This document shows, piece after piece, positions 11,007 to 23,795 of a stretch of DNA of 64,000 nt. Below the pieces are notes generated by a model that was given only the letters and a program-made list of their open reading frames with translations, had not been told where the DNA came from and made no database searches. Each line of letters starts with the position of its first letter. Position 1 is the stretch's first letter. The stretch is from Cokeromyces recurvatus (taxonomy: Eukaryota > Mucoromycota > Mucoromycetes > Mucorales > Mucoraceae): the NCBI RefSeq assembly GCF_025118155.1, contig NW_026251390.1:682001-746000 (forward strand). Reading direction: 5' to 3'. A program made the position numbers and the translations under genes.

Positions 11007-11186
11007 AAGGTGTTCAACTGCTGCCGGACTATTAATATTACAGACGTAACAGTTAACTTTTCTAGCCGAAGATGTAAAATGTTATGGCAACGTGATGTCA
11101 ATACATCTAAATGTATATACAAGATTATTCATAATATTCTTCCTAGTTATGGAAGACTACGAATATTCTCCAGGGAAGTATTCTAA
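11007..11186 (+). pseudogene. Possible Fanzor/TnpB-like C-terminal fragment (relic 5)
   Basis: An open stretch of about 59 codons reads KVFNCCRTINITDV, then SRRCKMLWQRDVNTSKCIYK, then IIHNILPSYGRLRIFSREVF-stop. The core C..LWQRDVNTSK resembles the zinc-ribbon exit and RuvC-III motif (W-x-R-D-x-N-A) of TnpB/Fanzor proteins; the Asp codon is at 11094-11096. No upstream RuvC motifs are recognisable. The fragment is short, so chance resemblance is possible. Confidence 0.45.
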
Positions 11187-11539
11187 TCCTATTGCAAAAC
11201 ACATTGCTGTATTCAACACAGTTCTGTTTTTTCAGCAAGAGTTTAGATATTTACAGATAAATTAACTAAATATGATACATTGGCTTGTCTAAAAGGCTAA
11301 CATATATCCTTCTAAATCCTAATTTTGTTTTGTCCAAATCCACTGTGTTACATTATTCACAATTTTATTTTATATATCTAAAACATGATATTGGTTCTTT
11401 TTTTTTGATCATCCTATTCTAAGTGGATACACTATAACTTAGGTAATACTTCGTCTATTTCATCAACTCATAATAAAAAAATGAGTATACCTGTTATAAA
11501 TAAAAACTCTGTTTCATTCTCTGGGCTTTCCCAGAGCAT

Positions 11540-12340
11540 ACGCTATGGATCAAATTTATGCCTTTTTTGCATACCCAGAGCCAATTACTCTCATTGGTAT
11601 AAACTTTCCAAACAACCATGATGACAATTATGTGTACCCCAATACTGATAATATTAACTGTTGCGCCTTTTAATTCATTTGTTGAGATTTTTTAGATGAA
11701 AAGTTCGATAAACGACTCTATTTATCTCATTTGATTTTTTTTTCACCGTTTCGTCTAATACACATCATTCATCCTATTCTTTGGCTACTTATCAATTAAG
11801 CTGAATGTAGTAGTTGTCTTCTACGTTGGTATCGCTTTTGATTATCCCAAAATCTTGTATCATTCATCCAAATGTTAATTTCACCTAATTTCATATTATT
11901 ATCGGCTTAAATATGCACTGCCAACTACAAATATCTAGCACAATGACTGTTCCCTTGTCTTTTCTACTTCATTATCTTCTCAGTAAACGCTAAACGTTAC
12001 ATGTTGTAAGAAGTAGTTCCTCCACTTCTACATAGATTATTCGCTAACTTAAAATACGTACCATTGTCCACAAATTAGGTTCCATTTTTTCATGTTAAAC
12101 TTCCCTCTCCTATTGAAAAAACCGTGGTTCTTCTAAGTTTCTTCAATGGTTATTTAGCAACCCGAAGCTGCTGTATACATTCTTCTTTCTTGTTACATTA
12201 TTATAACTTTTTTTTTATCTTCTTCTTCTTATCTCTCTTTCTCTCTCTTTCCTTTATACCTTGTATCTCTTACTAGCATATTTAGCTTCTTTTTCACTTT
12301 TATTTTGTTGATCTGATCTGGGCAATAGTCCATTATCATT
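11540..12340 (+). mobile_element. Decayed LINE (RT-encoding retrotransposon), 3' part only
   Basis: This matches the 3' third of the better-preserved LINE at 30710-32562. TGGTATAAACTTTCCAAACA (11595) pairs with TGGTATAAACTCATTCAAAC (31811). The translated remnant PILWLLIN (about 11773) pairs with PILWLPMT. The 3' UTR element CTGATCTGGGCAATAGTCCA (12313) pairs with CTGACCTGGGCAATCCAA (32475). The distance between anchors is similar (718 against 664 bases). Stops and frameshifts are dense, so it is older than the other copy. No poly-A tail or target-site duplication is recognisable. Confidence 0.7.
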
Positions 12341-12602
12341 CAGATACTACTTACTCACAGCAATTAAAATCATTTATCAAATAAATTTGAAGTCGTAGTA
12401 GCAGTAGTAAGTAAGTAAAATTTTAAAAGAAGAAAAAAAAAGAAATATGTGACTGCTAAAATGCAAAGCTGCGTATATAAAGACTATGATAGTCTGCTGC
12501 TATATTATACAACCAAATTCTCTCTTTTTTATTTTCTGTTTTATTCCATATATTATTAGCTAAGAATAAAAAAAACACACATTAATAAATTAATAGATTA
12601 CT

Positions 12603-14619
12603 ATGAGCTCTGAAAGTGAATTTGAAGATGAGTGTATGGTAAAGTCTTAATATGCTTAGCATAAGAAAAAAAAATATGTTTTTAATATTGTTTCCCATGT
12701 TGTCAAGTATGAAGATGAATCTGATTTCGTTAGTTCGATGAGTGGTATTTTGTTTTTTTTTTGTAAGTATTAAATGCATAAGATGTATAGATATTAAGTT
12801 TATATTTACTCTTTCCTTTTTCTTCTATTCATTAGAGTTTATATATGAATAGAGACCATTAATAATATCCATAAATATATATTATTTGTAGAAAGTGAAG
12901 GATATAGTAGCAATGACGATGTCAATGATGATATATTTGCAGAGAAACAACAGAAAAAAGCATATGAAGTAGAATATACAGTTCTTAATGCAGCTGCTTT
13001 AAAGAATAAACAAGATAAAGAAATAACTCAAGTTTCAATTATTTTAGGTAATATTCTATGCATAATACAATATATGATTCTATCTTATATGTATATCATT
13101 TTATTTTGAATAGGCTTATCATCTGAAGATGCTTCTACATTATTACGTTATTTCCGTTGGAATAAGGAAAAATTATTTGAACAATATATGGATTCATCTG
13201 AAAAAGTATTAATTCAAGCAGGTGTTTCCTCTGTCTGTGATTTAAAGCATGCCATCTTACTCGCAAAAGATGTGGCTCCTGAATTTATGTGTGAGATCTG
13301 TTGTGATGATTCACCAGAAATGCAGACGATTGGTGTATCATGTGGACATCGATTTTGTAGAACATGTTATACACATTACCTTGTTCAAAAGATTAGAGAA
13401 GAAGGTGAAAGTAGAAGAATCCAATGTCCTCAGAATGAATGTCCAGTGATTGTTGATGAAAAGACGGTAGAATTGTTGGTAGATCCTGATACAAATATAA
13501 AATATCGTGAATTGTTGAATAGGACTTTTGTAGATGACAATGACTTTTTAAGATGGTGTCCAGCTCCTGATTGTGAATATGCCATTGAATGTAGTATTCC
13601 AAGTACCTCACTAAGTTCAATTGTACCTACTGTTGAATGTAAATGTGGTTGTCGTTTTTGTTTTGGCTGTGGATTAGATGATCATCAACCTTGTATTTGT
13701 ATTTTAGTTAAAAAATGGCTACAAAAATGTGAAGACGATTCGGAAACAGCGAATTGGATTTCAGCTCATACAAAAGAATGCCCTAAATGCCACTCAACAA
13801 TTGAAAAAAATGGTGGCTGCAATCATATGACATGTAGAAAATGTAGATATGAGTTTTGTTGGGTCTGCATGGGTAAAGTACAAAAATATATATGTATATA
13901 TATATATATAATCCTATATTTATATTATATATCTTACAGGACCTTGGTCCGAACATGGAACATCATGGTATACATGTAATAGATATGATGAAAAGAGTAG
14001 TGAAGAAGCTAGAGATAGTCAGACACAATCTAGAGCGAGTTTAGAGAGATATCTTCATGTAAGTTTTTATTATCAAAAAGAAGCGTCTTTTATATATATA
14101 TATATATACGCGTATATATCTTACATATTCACATATATAAAGTATTATAATCGTTATGCAAATCATGAACAATCAGCTAAATTGGATCAAGATTTATATC
14201 AAAAGACAGAAAAAAAGATGGAAGAAATGCAACAGACTAGTGACCTTTCATGGATTGAAGTTCAATTCCTTAAAAAAGCAGTTGATGTAACAGTTCAATG
14301 TAGAACAACATTAAAATGGACATATGCATTTGCATTTTATCTTGACAGAACGAATCAAACAGAATTGTTTGAAGTAAGTTGAAGACATATAAAATAGCTT
14401 AGTTCTAATTTTTATATATCTTCAAAGGATAATCAACGTGATTTGGAAATGGCTACCGAGCAATTATCAGAGTTATTGGAAAAACCCTTAGAACCAGAAA
14501 AAATTGCAGAATTAAGACAAGCTGTATTGGATAAAACAGTTTACGTTAAATTGAGAAGAGAGATCTTACTTGAAGATACTGCAAAGGGTTTACAAGAAGG
14601 AAGATGGACTTTCAAAGCA

Positions 14620-14622
<3 letters not shown>
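12603..14622 (+). CDS. Ariadne-type RBR E3 ubiquitin ligase
   Basis: Seven exons (12603-12638, 12708-12744, 12892-13047, 13114-13872, 13940-14058, 14143-14373, 14428-14622) sum to 510 residues. The acidic N-terminus ([12 protein letters not shown]...) is typical of Ariadne proteins. A UBA-like region ([20 protein letters not shown]) follows. RING1 starts CEICCDD and has [14 protein letters not shown]; the IBR has [16 protein letters not shown]2 is [19 protein letters not shown] with the Cys in GGC as the expected catalytic thioester residue, then CWVCMG. A long helical Ariadne domain follows ([14 protein letters not shown]...) and ends in WTFKA. Such enzymes take ubiquitin from an E2 onto the RING2 Cys and often work with neddylated cullins. 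Exon 2 (37 bases) is inferred from phase and acidic composition and is the least certain join. Confidence 0.92.

Positions 14623-14681
<59 letters not shown>
14620..14681 (+). repeat. (AAAT)n microsatellite
   Basis: About 15 tetranucleotide units begin at the stop codon of the RBR gene and fill its 3' UTR. Confidence 0.9.
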
Positions 14682-14683
<2 letters not shown>

Positions 14684-14853
14684 AAAAACTGTTTAAAATA
14701 ATACTGGCTTTTTATTTGTTGTAAACGTGACTTTATAATTGGCCCTTCTCTCCTCCCCGTTCAAATATAAAAGATATTCACCAGGTCTATTTTTTCCCTT
14801 TCTTTCCCTTTTTTTTTTTTTTTTTTCTTTATTTTCAACATTTATAAGTTTAA

Positions 14854-16473
14854 ATGCAATCTTCTCGCAATAGAGTTTTCCAACTTTGTCGTTCAGCCTC
14901 AAATTGGCAGTTAATAAAAAGCATAGCTAGATCTGAATCATCAATGATTCGATTCTCCACGTTAGTTTAGTTTTTTAATAATATGTGCATAAATACAATA
15001 ATATTAACATATATGTTTAAATATCAATTAATTTAACTTCCTCCTCTTCTCTTTTTTTTTTTTTTTTTTATTTATTTATTTATTCCTATTTTTTATTTTT
15101 ATTTTTTATTTTTATTTTTATTTCTATTTCTGTTTCTATTTCTATTTTTTTTTTTTTTTTTTTTTTTTTTTTGGTAGAACAACACATTGCCAACAAACAG
15201 ATCCGGTAACAAAAGAACTGACTCAAAAGAATAGAATTTTAAAAGAAACACCCGCTATTTCACAGACAGCAGAACTAGAGGACAGTATGCATCCCCAGCC
15301 TACAACCACTGCCATCACTAAGGAACCTATAAATAAATCAAAGCAACTGGAGAAAGAAGAAAGATTACAACAACAGTTAATTAGAGATGAGGCCAATAAA
15401 CGATTTAAAAAACATGTAGATAGTTTACCCGAACTTCGTTTCCCTGGTTATTATAAAATAGATTGCGTTAATACTATAGAAGATACAAATAAACATATTC
15501 TTGATTTAGCAAATGGTAGTCAAACTAAATTCTTTGGTCTTGATTTTGAATGGAGACCGACATTTGTAAAAGGACAACCAGAAAATAAGATATCATTAGT
15601 ACAGATTTGCTCTGAAGATAGAATTCTACTAATTCAGTTATCGTCTATGCGAAGTATGTATAGGCTATATTATGTAATATTGTCATGAGACTAACATGTA
15701 TATATTTGTGTATATAGAATTTCCTGTAGAATTACGTAATTTTTTAGAAAATAGAGAGTTATACAAGAGTGGCGTTAATATAAGAGCCGATGGACACAAA
15801 ATATATCGTGATTTCGGTATATTTACAAATGGTTTGGTTGAATTAGCTGAAGTAGCTGAATCAACTCAATCACCTAAATTGAAGATTATTCATCAAAGAT
15901 CGTTGCGTGCTTTGACTGCACTATTTGTAAGTAAAAAAAAAAAATAGAATGAATTTCAGCCTATAATAATGTATCATAATCATAGTTGGAGAAAAGGATG
16001 GCAAAAGGAAATGTACGAGTAAGTGATTGGAGTAGGAAGAAATTGTCTGCAAACCAAATAAAATATGCTGCATTAGATGCTTACGTAAGTTTAACATATA
16101 TGACTCGTATCAAACTTAGACTAACTGACTATGGGTTATGTAATAATAGGCTTCTTATCAATTAATGGTCAGCTTGGACATGATACGAGATAAAAATAAG
16201 CTTATTGATACTATCCATTTAGCAGATGAGGCGTCTAGTGTCGTAAAAACTTCAGAAAAAAGAGTAATAAAGAATCAAAAGCAACAGACTAAACGACCAC
16301 AGCCAGCATCACGCTTACTTAATAATTGTTTTTCTGTAAGTAGATGCATGTCTGTTATATTACGTAATCATTTCATTAATCTATTGTATTCATAGAATAA
16401 AAATTTTCCTACATCGACAACAGTTGTTATTAAAAAAAAGCCATCCACAATTGAACCACCATTAGAGGTTTAA
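14854..16473 (+). CDS. DEDDy 3'-5' exonuclease (WRN/RNase D-like), probably mitochondrial
   Basis: Six exons (14854-14960, 15178-15653, 15718-15926, 15986-16084, 16150-16335, 16396-16473) give 384 residues in frame. Exo I is FFGLDFEWRPT (D-x-E), Exo II is KSGVNIRADGHKIYRDFG, and Exo III is IKYAALDAYAS (Tyr and Asp of the DEDDy class). These fit the WRN-exonuclease/RNase D fold, which removes nucleotides from 3' ends with two metal ions. The first exon encodes MQSSRNRVFQLCRSASNWQL..., Arg/Ser-rich and without acidic residues for about 27 positions, which looks like a mitochondrial targeting peptide. The C-terminal tail is basic (KRVIKNQKQQTKRPQP). The 217-base first intron is almost pure pyrimidine near its acceptor. 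Starting at the internal ATG (15287) would lose only the leader. Confidence 0.85.
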
Positions 16474-16533
16474 TAGTAGTAGTAGCAGTAATAAAAGAAG
16501 CCCGACACAAAATTTTAATTATTTATTTTCTGC

Positions 16534-16568
<35 letters not shown>

Positions 16569-16641
16569 TATACACATATCGTTTTTATTATTTATCCCTC
16601 CCCCTTCTTTTTTTTTTATATTATTGTTTGTTAATAAATAA

Positions 16642-19346
16642 ATGGTCGAAGCTAGCATTCCTTTATTTTATACACTTGAAGAAAAGGACTATACTGCGCC
16701 ATATTACAGCATAAGAACTGATTATAAAAAACACCATTCACTTCATACACCTATTGTCATTGATAATGGTGAGGACATTTCTTGTTTATGTGTAGAATAC
16801 TCTTTTATTTTTATTTTTTTTTTCCATTCACTTAATAATTTCATCTTTTTATATCAAAAGGATCTAACCAATGTAGAGCTGGTTGGGCATCAGATAAAAA
16901 CCCTGCGTGTAAGATAGATACATATGAGATAGTATTTTTTTAATGTCATTAACATATAGATATATAATTTCTAGTGATTTTTGACAATATTGTATCGAAA
17001 TATAGAGACAGACGTTTAAATGAAAGTGTACTCGCTGTAGGTATGGATGCATTAGCAGATCCAGCAGCTAAATCAAATGCTCGTTCACCTTTTGATAACA
17101 ATGTTGTTTGTGATTTTGAGAAAATGGTGAGTGCTAATTATTATAAAATAATACAAATTAACTTAATATGTATACACACACACACATACATATACATATA
17201 TACGTATATATATAAATTATCGTAAGTGTAGGAAAATATTCTTGACTATATATTTATTATTCTTGGTATAAATACTTTGACTATTGATCATCCAATCCTA
17301 ATGACAGAAGCACCCTGTGTACCACAATATAGTCGTAGTCGTAAGGATTCATATAAAAATGCTGATTCCTTTTTTTTTTTTTTATTAATCAATTGTATAG
17401 GGATGACTGAATTATTATTTGAAAACTATAGTGTACCATCTATAGGTTATGGTATAGACTCACTTTTCAGTTATTATGCCAACGAAGGAATGAATGAAAA
17501 GGGAAGCATTATTGTGTCTTGTGGTAATAATACAACACACATTATCCCTACTCTAAATGGAAAAGGACTCTTATCCAAAACGAAACGAATTAATTATGGT
17601 GGAACACAGTCGTCTGATTATATGTTGAAACTAATGCAGCTCAAGTATCCTACTTTTCCAACGAAAATGACAGGATCACAAGCCCAAACATTGGTTCATC
17701 AGCATGCTTATGTGGCAAGTGACTATCAAGCCGCATTAAAACAATTGGAAAATCGAGATAAGTTTGATGAAATGGATCGTATCATTCAATTCCCTTATAC
17801 AGCTCCCGTCATAGAAGAAAAGACAATAGAAGAATTAGCAAGACAAGCTGCAAAACGCGAGGAAAATGCTAAAAGATTACGTGAAGCAGCTGCAAGATCA
17901 CGACTAGAAAAGTTAGTAGCTCGTGAGCAACAATTAGAAGTATTTATGAATTTAAAGAATGCAAAGGGCACTATTAAGAAAATAGAATGGATTGTAAATA
18001 TGAATTATATATGTATGTATGTATGTATGTATTCATTTTCTTTCTTTGTAGGCACAATTAAAAGAAGCAGGATTTAAAGATGAGGCAGATTTAGATGACA
18101 CAATTAAACAATTAGAAAAAGCAATTCAACGTGCTCGTAATAAGGAATTAGGAATTGAAGAAGTAGAAGAAAAGGAACCCCCAGTAACAGATTTAATTGA
18201 TATTCCTGATGAAGAACTTGATGACACTCTTAAAAAAGAAAAGCGTAAACAAAAGTTGATGAAAGCTAATTATGATGCCCGTCAACGAGCTAAGAAAGCC
18301 AAAGAAGAGATACGTCGACAAGAAGAGGAATTGGCTCGTCAAGAGGAACAAAAACGATTGGATGATCCTGAAGGATGGCTTTCAGAAATTAAAGAAAAAA
18401 GACAGAAAGTGATTGATCGTATCAAGCAACGTAAGCGTTTAGCGTCTGAATTAGCAGATCGTCGATCACGTGCTTCACAACTTCGAATGAAATCAATTGC
18501 CAATCTTGCCAGTGATACCAATAATGGTCCTGCATCTAAGCGTAGAAGAAAAGGGACTGATGAAGATACATTTGGTCAAGATGATGACGATTGGGCTATT
18601 TATCGTGAAATTGTAAAAAATCAATCTAACTAATAGAAGGATAATTATTAATTCCTTTTTTTTTTCTTTTAGAGCCGTGATGATGAGTCAGATGAAGAAG
18701 AAGAGGATATGTCAGAGTTAAATCAGTATGAATCTTTATTATTGCAATATGACCCTGAATTCTTACCTGAGCATTCTTATGAAAATATGTCATCACCCAC
18801 AAATACATTAATGCATCTTTTAGCTCATGGAGTGTATCCTCCATATGATCCTACAGACATGGGACAAAGCTATCAACTTCATGTTAATATTGAACGAGTT
18901 CGAGTCCCTGAAGTTATATTTCAACCTAGTATTATTGGTCTAGATCAAGCAGGATTAGTTGAGACTGTCTATGATATAGTGAAAACGTTTCAAGGAAATG
19001 AAAGGGAGAATGTAATGAAGGTAAAGACTAAATAATAAAGTCATATGAGAGAAGGATATTATCTAATATACATGACTGTGAAAAGAATATTTTCCTTACA
19101 GGTGGTTTTAGTCAACTGCCTGGCTTAACACATAGATTACATACATCACTTCAATCTATTTATCCAGTAGAGACAAAGATTAAAATAAAACGTGCAAAGG
19201 ATCCTGTCTTGGACGCATGGAAAGGTGCTGCCATGTTTGCTAGAGATGAGTCGAATAAAGACTATTTTATAACAAAACAAGAATATGAAGAATATGGATC
19301 TGATTATATAAAAGAACATGGCTTAGGCAATGTCATTCAAAAATAA
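16642..19346 (+). CDS. arp5: Actin-related protein 5 (INO80 complex subunit)
   Basis: At least eight exons. The product starts MVEASIPLFYTLEEKDYTAP. The actin-fold nucleotide loop follows (TPIVIDNGSNQCRAGW joined across the first intron), then NPALIFDNIVSKYRDRR, LTEAP-like LMTEAPCVPQYSRS, GMTELLFENYSVPSIGYGID, the phosphate-2 strand INYGGTQSSDYMLKLMQLKY, and the C-terminal LTGGFSQLPGLTHRL. Between them lies a charged coiled-coil insertion (EEKTIEELARQAAKREENAK through RKEKRKQ and KRRRKGTDEDTFGQDDDDW), which is diagnostic of ARP5. ARP5 with IES6 couples INO80 ATPase activity to nucleosome sliding in the nucleus. One intron join (acceptor GAAAAG before AATATTTTCC) is inferred from conservation of NIFLTGGFSQ. 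The gene converges on ATG13, with 174 bases between the stop codons. Confidence 0.92.
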
Positions 19347-19481
19347 TATGCATACAAATAAAATAACAACAACATAAATAAAGGTTTATAATATTACAAA
19401 AAAAAAAAAAAAAAAAAGACAAAAAAAAAAGAAAAAAAAAGAAAAGTGATGCATGCATGTATGTTTGTATGTATGTATGTT

Positions 19482-19512
<31 letters not shown>

Positions 19513-19520
19513 TATATAAA
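19347..19520. repeat. Convergent 3' ends with A runs and (GTAT)/(TG)n tract
   Basis: This short spacer between the ARP5 and ATG13 stop codons holds A-rich runs (about 19398-19445) and a GTAT/TG simple repeat (about 19453-19511). Confidence 0.8.
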
Positions 19521-22500
19521 TTACCAGCCATCAAAGGGAAGCGAGCTGGTTGGTTTCACATTCTTTACTTTATTATTTCTTTCTTCTTTTCTCTCTTCTT
19601 CTGTTGGTATAGAAATAGTCTGTAATCGATGAAGCAAAGGAGGCGAAAGAGGTGTAGGTGTCAATTCAAGATATTGTTCATTCACTCTGTTATTATTCGC
19701 AAATGTTGGAGGCGAGGATGGCATACGCAAAGAAGGGTAAGTAGTAGTAGTAGTAGCAGCAGTAGTAGTAGTAGTAGTATTTTTAAGAAATGTAGTATTA
19801 TTATTATACAACATATCAGTAGGCTGTTGCGAAGAGGTAGATCCTATTATTCCGGGATGTTGCTGCATATCACTATGATTGCTTTCAGAACATTCTAATT
19901 CACTCATTTTAAATACAAGTGAATCGTCATCATCCATAAGTGAATTATTAGCTTTTTGTTGCCGTTCACTTTGATTCATTGTCGTTGTAGAAGAATGATT
20001 ATCTTGCATTAAATGACTACTTTCATTTATGTTACTATGTTGAGAGCGATAGTGATAAAGAGGACCATCATCATCATCATCATCATAGTAATCATCTAGT
20101 TTCTTACTAAAATCTTGGTGTGATGATAGCTTATCCTCTGGTTGCTCTGAGTTTCGTCTTTTAGCTATACGATTTGGATAGCATTCAGAAAAGGCGGGAT
20201 AATTATTGTTTCGTAGCAAATATAACTCCTGACGATAATGATCTTGAGGATATGTTGAGTATGCAGATATATCATTATGTCTATTGTTTTCATCATCCAT
20301 TATATAACTTATATCATGATTATGTTTATCGTCATTCGTATTTAAACGAGCTAATCTTAATGCATTTTGTGTACTAGAGAGTGATCTTAGTTGAGGAAAG
20401 CTACGAGGAATATGGATGGGTGTAGTAGATCGCTGTTCTGCATGAAGTGGAGAGGGTATAGTAGGTTGATAAGAACGACCTGTAGAAGAGGTAGAAGAGA
20501 TAGGAGATGTGGCTGTATTCTCTTCTTCACTATTTTTTTGTTGATTTGCAGTACCAAGCATTATGCTTGATGAAAGAGAGTCTGAAAGGGAATTATGTGT
20601 TTCACGTAAATTTTGAAAATGGGATAAAAGATTTAGCCTTTTTGGTGAAGAGGTAGAACTCGCTGTTACTGACATACTACTAAACATGCGAAGTTCTTGG
20701 TTTGAACGAACAAGACGAACGAAATCTTCCAAGTCATCATCTGCATTATTTTCATATTCTTTCAAATAAATCGAACTACTTGTATGATCACTGGTACGAG
20801 ACAATCTTTTCATCATCATTATACTTGCATTTGAAGGTGAATCCACTGTTCTTGTAGGACTTGATGACTTGTATTTTTCAAAACTGGATGAAAATTCAAT
20901 TTTACGACTAAAAGAACTACTATCTGTAGCATTAGTGTTTACGTTAGGATGATCTGCTGCTGTACTACTTGTGCTACTATTGCTATGAAGCATTAATGGT
21001 GATGCCCTATATTTATTATCTGGTTGAATTTTGGCTAATCCTCCTCCACTGGAGAATATAGATTCTGCTTGAGGCGAAGAAGACAAGAATGGAGACTTGA
21101 AAGGTGAAATAATAAATGCAGCAGATGCACGACGACTAGTAGAATTCGATGTTGAAGGGGATTCATTTCGAATACTATTGCTTCCACTACTACCAACAAT
21201 AAATGTATTTCCTCCTTTTGATAAAGGGGGTCTTATTTCTCTTGGGTCGGTTGTAGCATGGTGCTTTAATGGATTTTCCTTACAAAAGAGAGAGAGAGAG
21301 AGAGAAAAGGTAACTACCAACTCATCTTTTACAAAAAAAAAAAAAAAAAAATACTTACTAGTCTATAATCTATAGAAGACCTTGGTGTTGTTGATTTACT
21401 ACTATTACTATTTGTTGAACTAGGCCTTGTAACAGTACCAGTACTAGTAGTTGACCTAATTGAGTAATCACTATGCTGTTTTTGCTTTTGCTGTAATAAT
21501 TGTTGCTGTTCTTGCTTATATTTTAGCATAGTTGGAGTAAAGAATTGCTCATCCATGTCGATAAATTGTGCACTTAAATCTCTTTCGGTATCTTCTATTC
21601 TAAAATCACAATTACGACGATAGTTTACATGAAGCTTAAAGATACTAATAAATAATATTGGTAAGAGAGAATAATAACAATAATAAAGACTATGGTACTT
21701 TACCCTATAGGAGTAACAATTTCGGAAAACTCATATAGTTTCGTTGGCTTACGAGCATCACTTTCTAATATACTTGATTCTATTGGAATTTCTGAATTAT
21801 TCTTTTGTGCGGTTGAAGATGATAAACGATAACCAATTGATAAAAGATTTGATGAATCATTTGCGTTATATAATTTACGATAGAGGTCATAGCCTGGTAA
21901 TAGTCGAGTAATAGTATGTAAAGAGCGAAAGAAGACTATACATTTTTTGTATAAATTGGGTAAATCGACTGGATAATCTGGAAATGGATGACTAAATTAC
22001 AAATGCTTAAGTTATATAAGCTCTCATTTTATTGTAATGACTTACTTTAAAGTTAATTCCCAAGATTCAATGAGAATACGATCAATATGGGTATCTGTAA
22101 TTTGTGATTTAAGCTCGACATAGCCCCATCTCAAATTATCATCAGCAACTACCAAAGATGGATTGAAAGATAGTTTTGAGGTATTTAAATAGATATCAAT
22201 AATCATGGGCGGAGGTTCTTTATATGCTGTAGTTTGTACAGCCATATTTCTCCAGTACTTTAAATCTTCTCGTAATATTTCTACATCTTCAGTCGCTACA
22301 TTAAACTTTTATTTTGTTAATTTGAAATTTGCAAAGGGTTATTAAATATATTACCCATTTATTTAGTTTTTTACTTGAAGACCCTTTGTAACTGGCTTTT
22401 TTCCCATATCGTGCTTCATTAGTAGTACATCGAGATTGAATAATTATCTGCGCAGTCTTTGTATAGAAGTTCTATTCAAAAATAATAGTAAGACAGTGCA

Positions 22501-22629
22501 TATAATGATAAATACTTAAAAAAAAAGCCTTACTTGTATAATTTGATCTAATTTTGAATTACGCGTATTATTAGAAGAACTTGAAGGACCATTAGGAATT
22601 GCAGATGACTGTTGATAAGATGACTGCAT
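19521..22629 (-). CDS. atg13: Autophagy-related protein 13
   Basis: The start at 22629 gives MQSSYQQSSAIPNGPSSSSN, followed across introns by LDQIIQ-NFYTKTAQIIIQSR, typical of the ATG13 HORMA domain. FNVATEDVEILREDLKYWRN and PPPMIIDIYLNTSKLSFNPS (VVADDNLRWGYVELKSQI) follow in later exons. The C-terminal half (19521-21556) is long, Ser/Asn/Thr-rich and low in complexity, as in fungal ATG13, whose disordered tail is phosphorylated by TORC1 and binds ATG1 and ATG17. Runs of Asp (DDYYDDDDDDG) and Thr lie near the C-terminus, which ends SSLPFDGW. A purine-rich (GAGAGA) stretch near 21288-21305 lies close to a splice junction. The protein is a scaffold of the ATG1 kinase complex at the phagophore assembly site. 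The 558-base gap to TIM9 is a divergent promoter region. Confidence 0.88.
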
Positions 22630-23187
22630 AATAAAAAATGGAATTCATAAAATAATTAAAGAAAGGCAAATTGAGTGTTTTCTTTTTTATTATTAAATTT
22701 GTCAAGTTCAGATTGGCCCAATTTCTTTTCCTTTTTCTTTCTTTTTTCTTAACAAAAAAAAACCGAGAAGGAAAGGAGAAATAGGGAAAAAAAGTTAAAA
22801 ATATCAATAAAAATAATAATAATAACAAAAAAAAAAGGAACCAGATATTTGTGCATAATAGCCAACCATTAAAAGCGAAAATCACGTGAAATAATTCAAA
22901 TAATATATTATAATGTCGTCATATACATTAAGGAAATTATTGTTGTCACATTGGATATATGCAAATTGAGGACATACTATCATTCATAAAAAAAAAGAGA
23001 AGAAAACTGTTGCATAATGCATTTGATTTCATTAAAGAGGGAATAATTTTACCCGCCACTTTTTTCTTTTTTATTTATAATAAGAGCGGGGTAATAAAAG
23101 AAGAGAAGAAAGCCCCAAGTTTGAATTACATACTTTTACTTTTATATACACATATAAAAAAGAAAGCATTGAATTAAGAATAGAATA

Positions 23188-23742
23188 ATGGATTTTGGAA
23201 GATTTAATCAAGCTGAACAAGCACAAATTAATGCTATGATTGAACAAAAACAAGTAACGAACAGTTGAAATTAATTTTTTTTTTAATCAAATTAACATGT
23301 ACAAAAGATGTCAGACTTTGTCAATTTGTTCACAGGTCTTGTTGATCTATGCTTTAGAGAATGCGCAAATAATTTTACAACAAAGGCAGTAACAGGAAAA
23401 GAGGTAATAGTAACAATAATTATGAGTATAGAAACATAATACAGATATTTATATTTATTTATAATGACTAATTTATTCTTCGTTTACAGTCTGCATGTGT
23501 AAAAAGTTGCGTTGAGAAATTTTTAAAACATTCTGAACTTGTTAGTGCTCGTTTTACAGAATTGAGTCAAACAGTAAGTTTATTATTACCGCAGAATAAA
23601 ACGATCATTAATAGTTTTATATAGTTATCAAATCCATCCACTCAATAATATAAGCCTTTTCTTTCTTTTTCTTTTCTTTTTTTTTTTTTTCCTTTAGAAT
23701 TATAGACAATATACAAAATATATAAATAACATTGATTTTTAA
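23188..23742 (+). CDS. tim9: Mitochondrial intermembrane-space chaperone Tim9
   Basis: Four exons (23188-23253, 23308-23403, 23490-23573, 23698-23742) give 96 residues. The twin CX3C motifs are CFREC and CVKSC, separated by NNFTTKAVTGKESA, and VEKFLKHSELVSARFTELSQ follows, the Tim9 pattern. These Cys pairs form two disulfides after MIA40-dependent import. Tim9 pairs with Tim10 as a hexameric chaperone that carries hydrophobic precursors to the TIM22 complex. The first exon supplies the N-terminal helix (MDFGRFNQAEQAQINAMIEQ). The gene is divergent from ATG13 and its stop lies 53 bases from the chitin deacetylase stop. Confidence 0.9.
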
Positions 23743-23795
23743 TGAGTTATAAAAAACAGGTAGTTGCGTGTATGCGTACGAGATATTTTCCAGAT

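Noticed and set aside
10904..11122. 72-codon minus-strand open frame
   Set aside because: No recognisable motif; the plus strand over the same bases has the better-supported WQRDVN stretch.
19629..19898. Plus-strand frame with a Ser run within the ATG13 region
   Set aside because: Antisense of low-complexity ATG13 coding sequence; no independent support.
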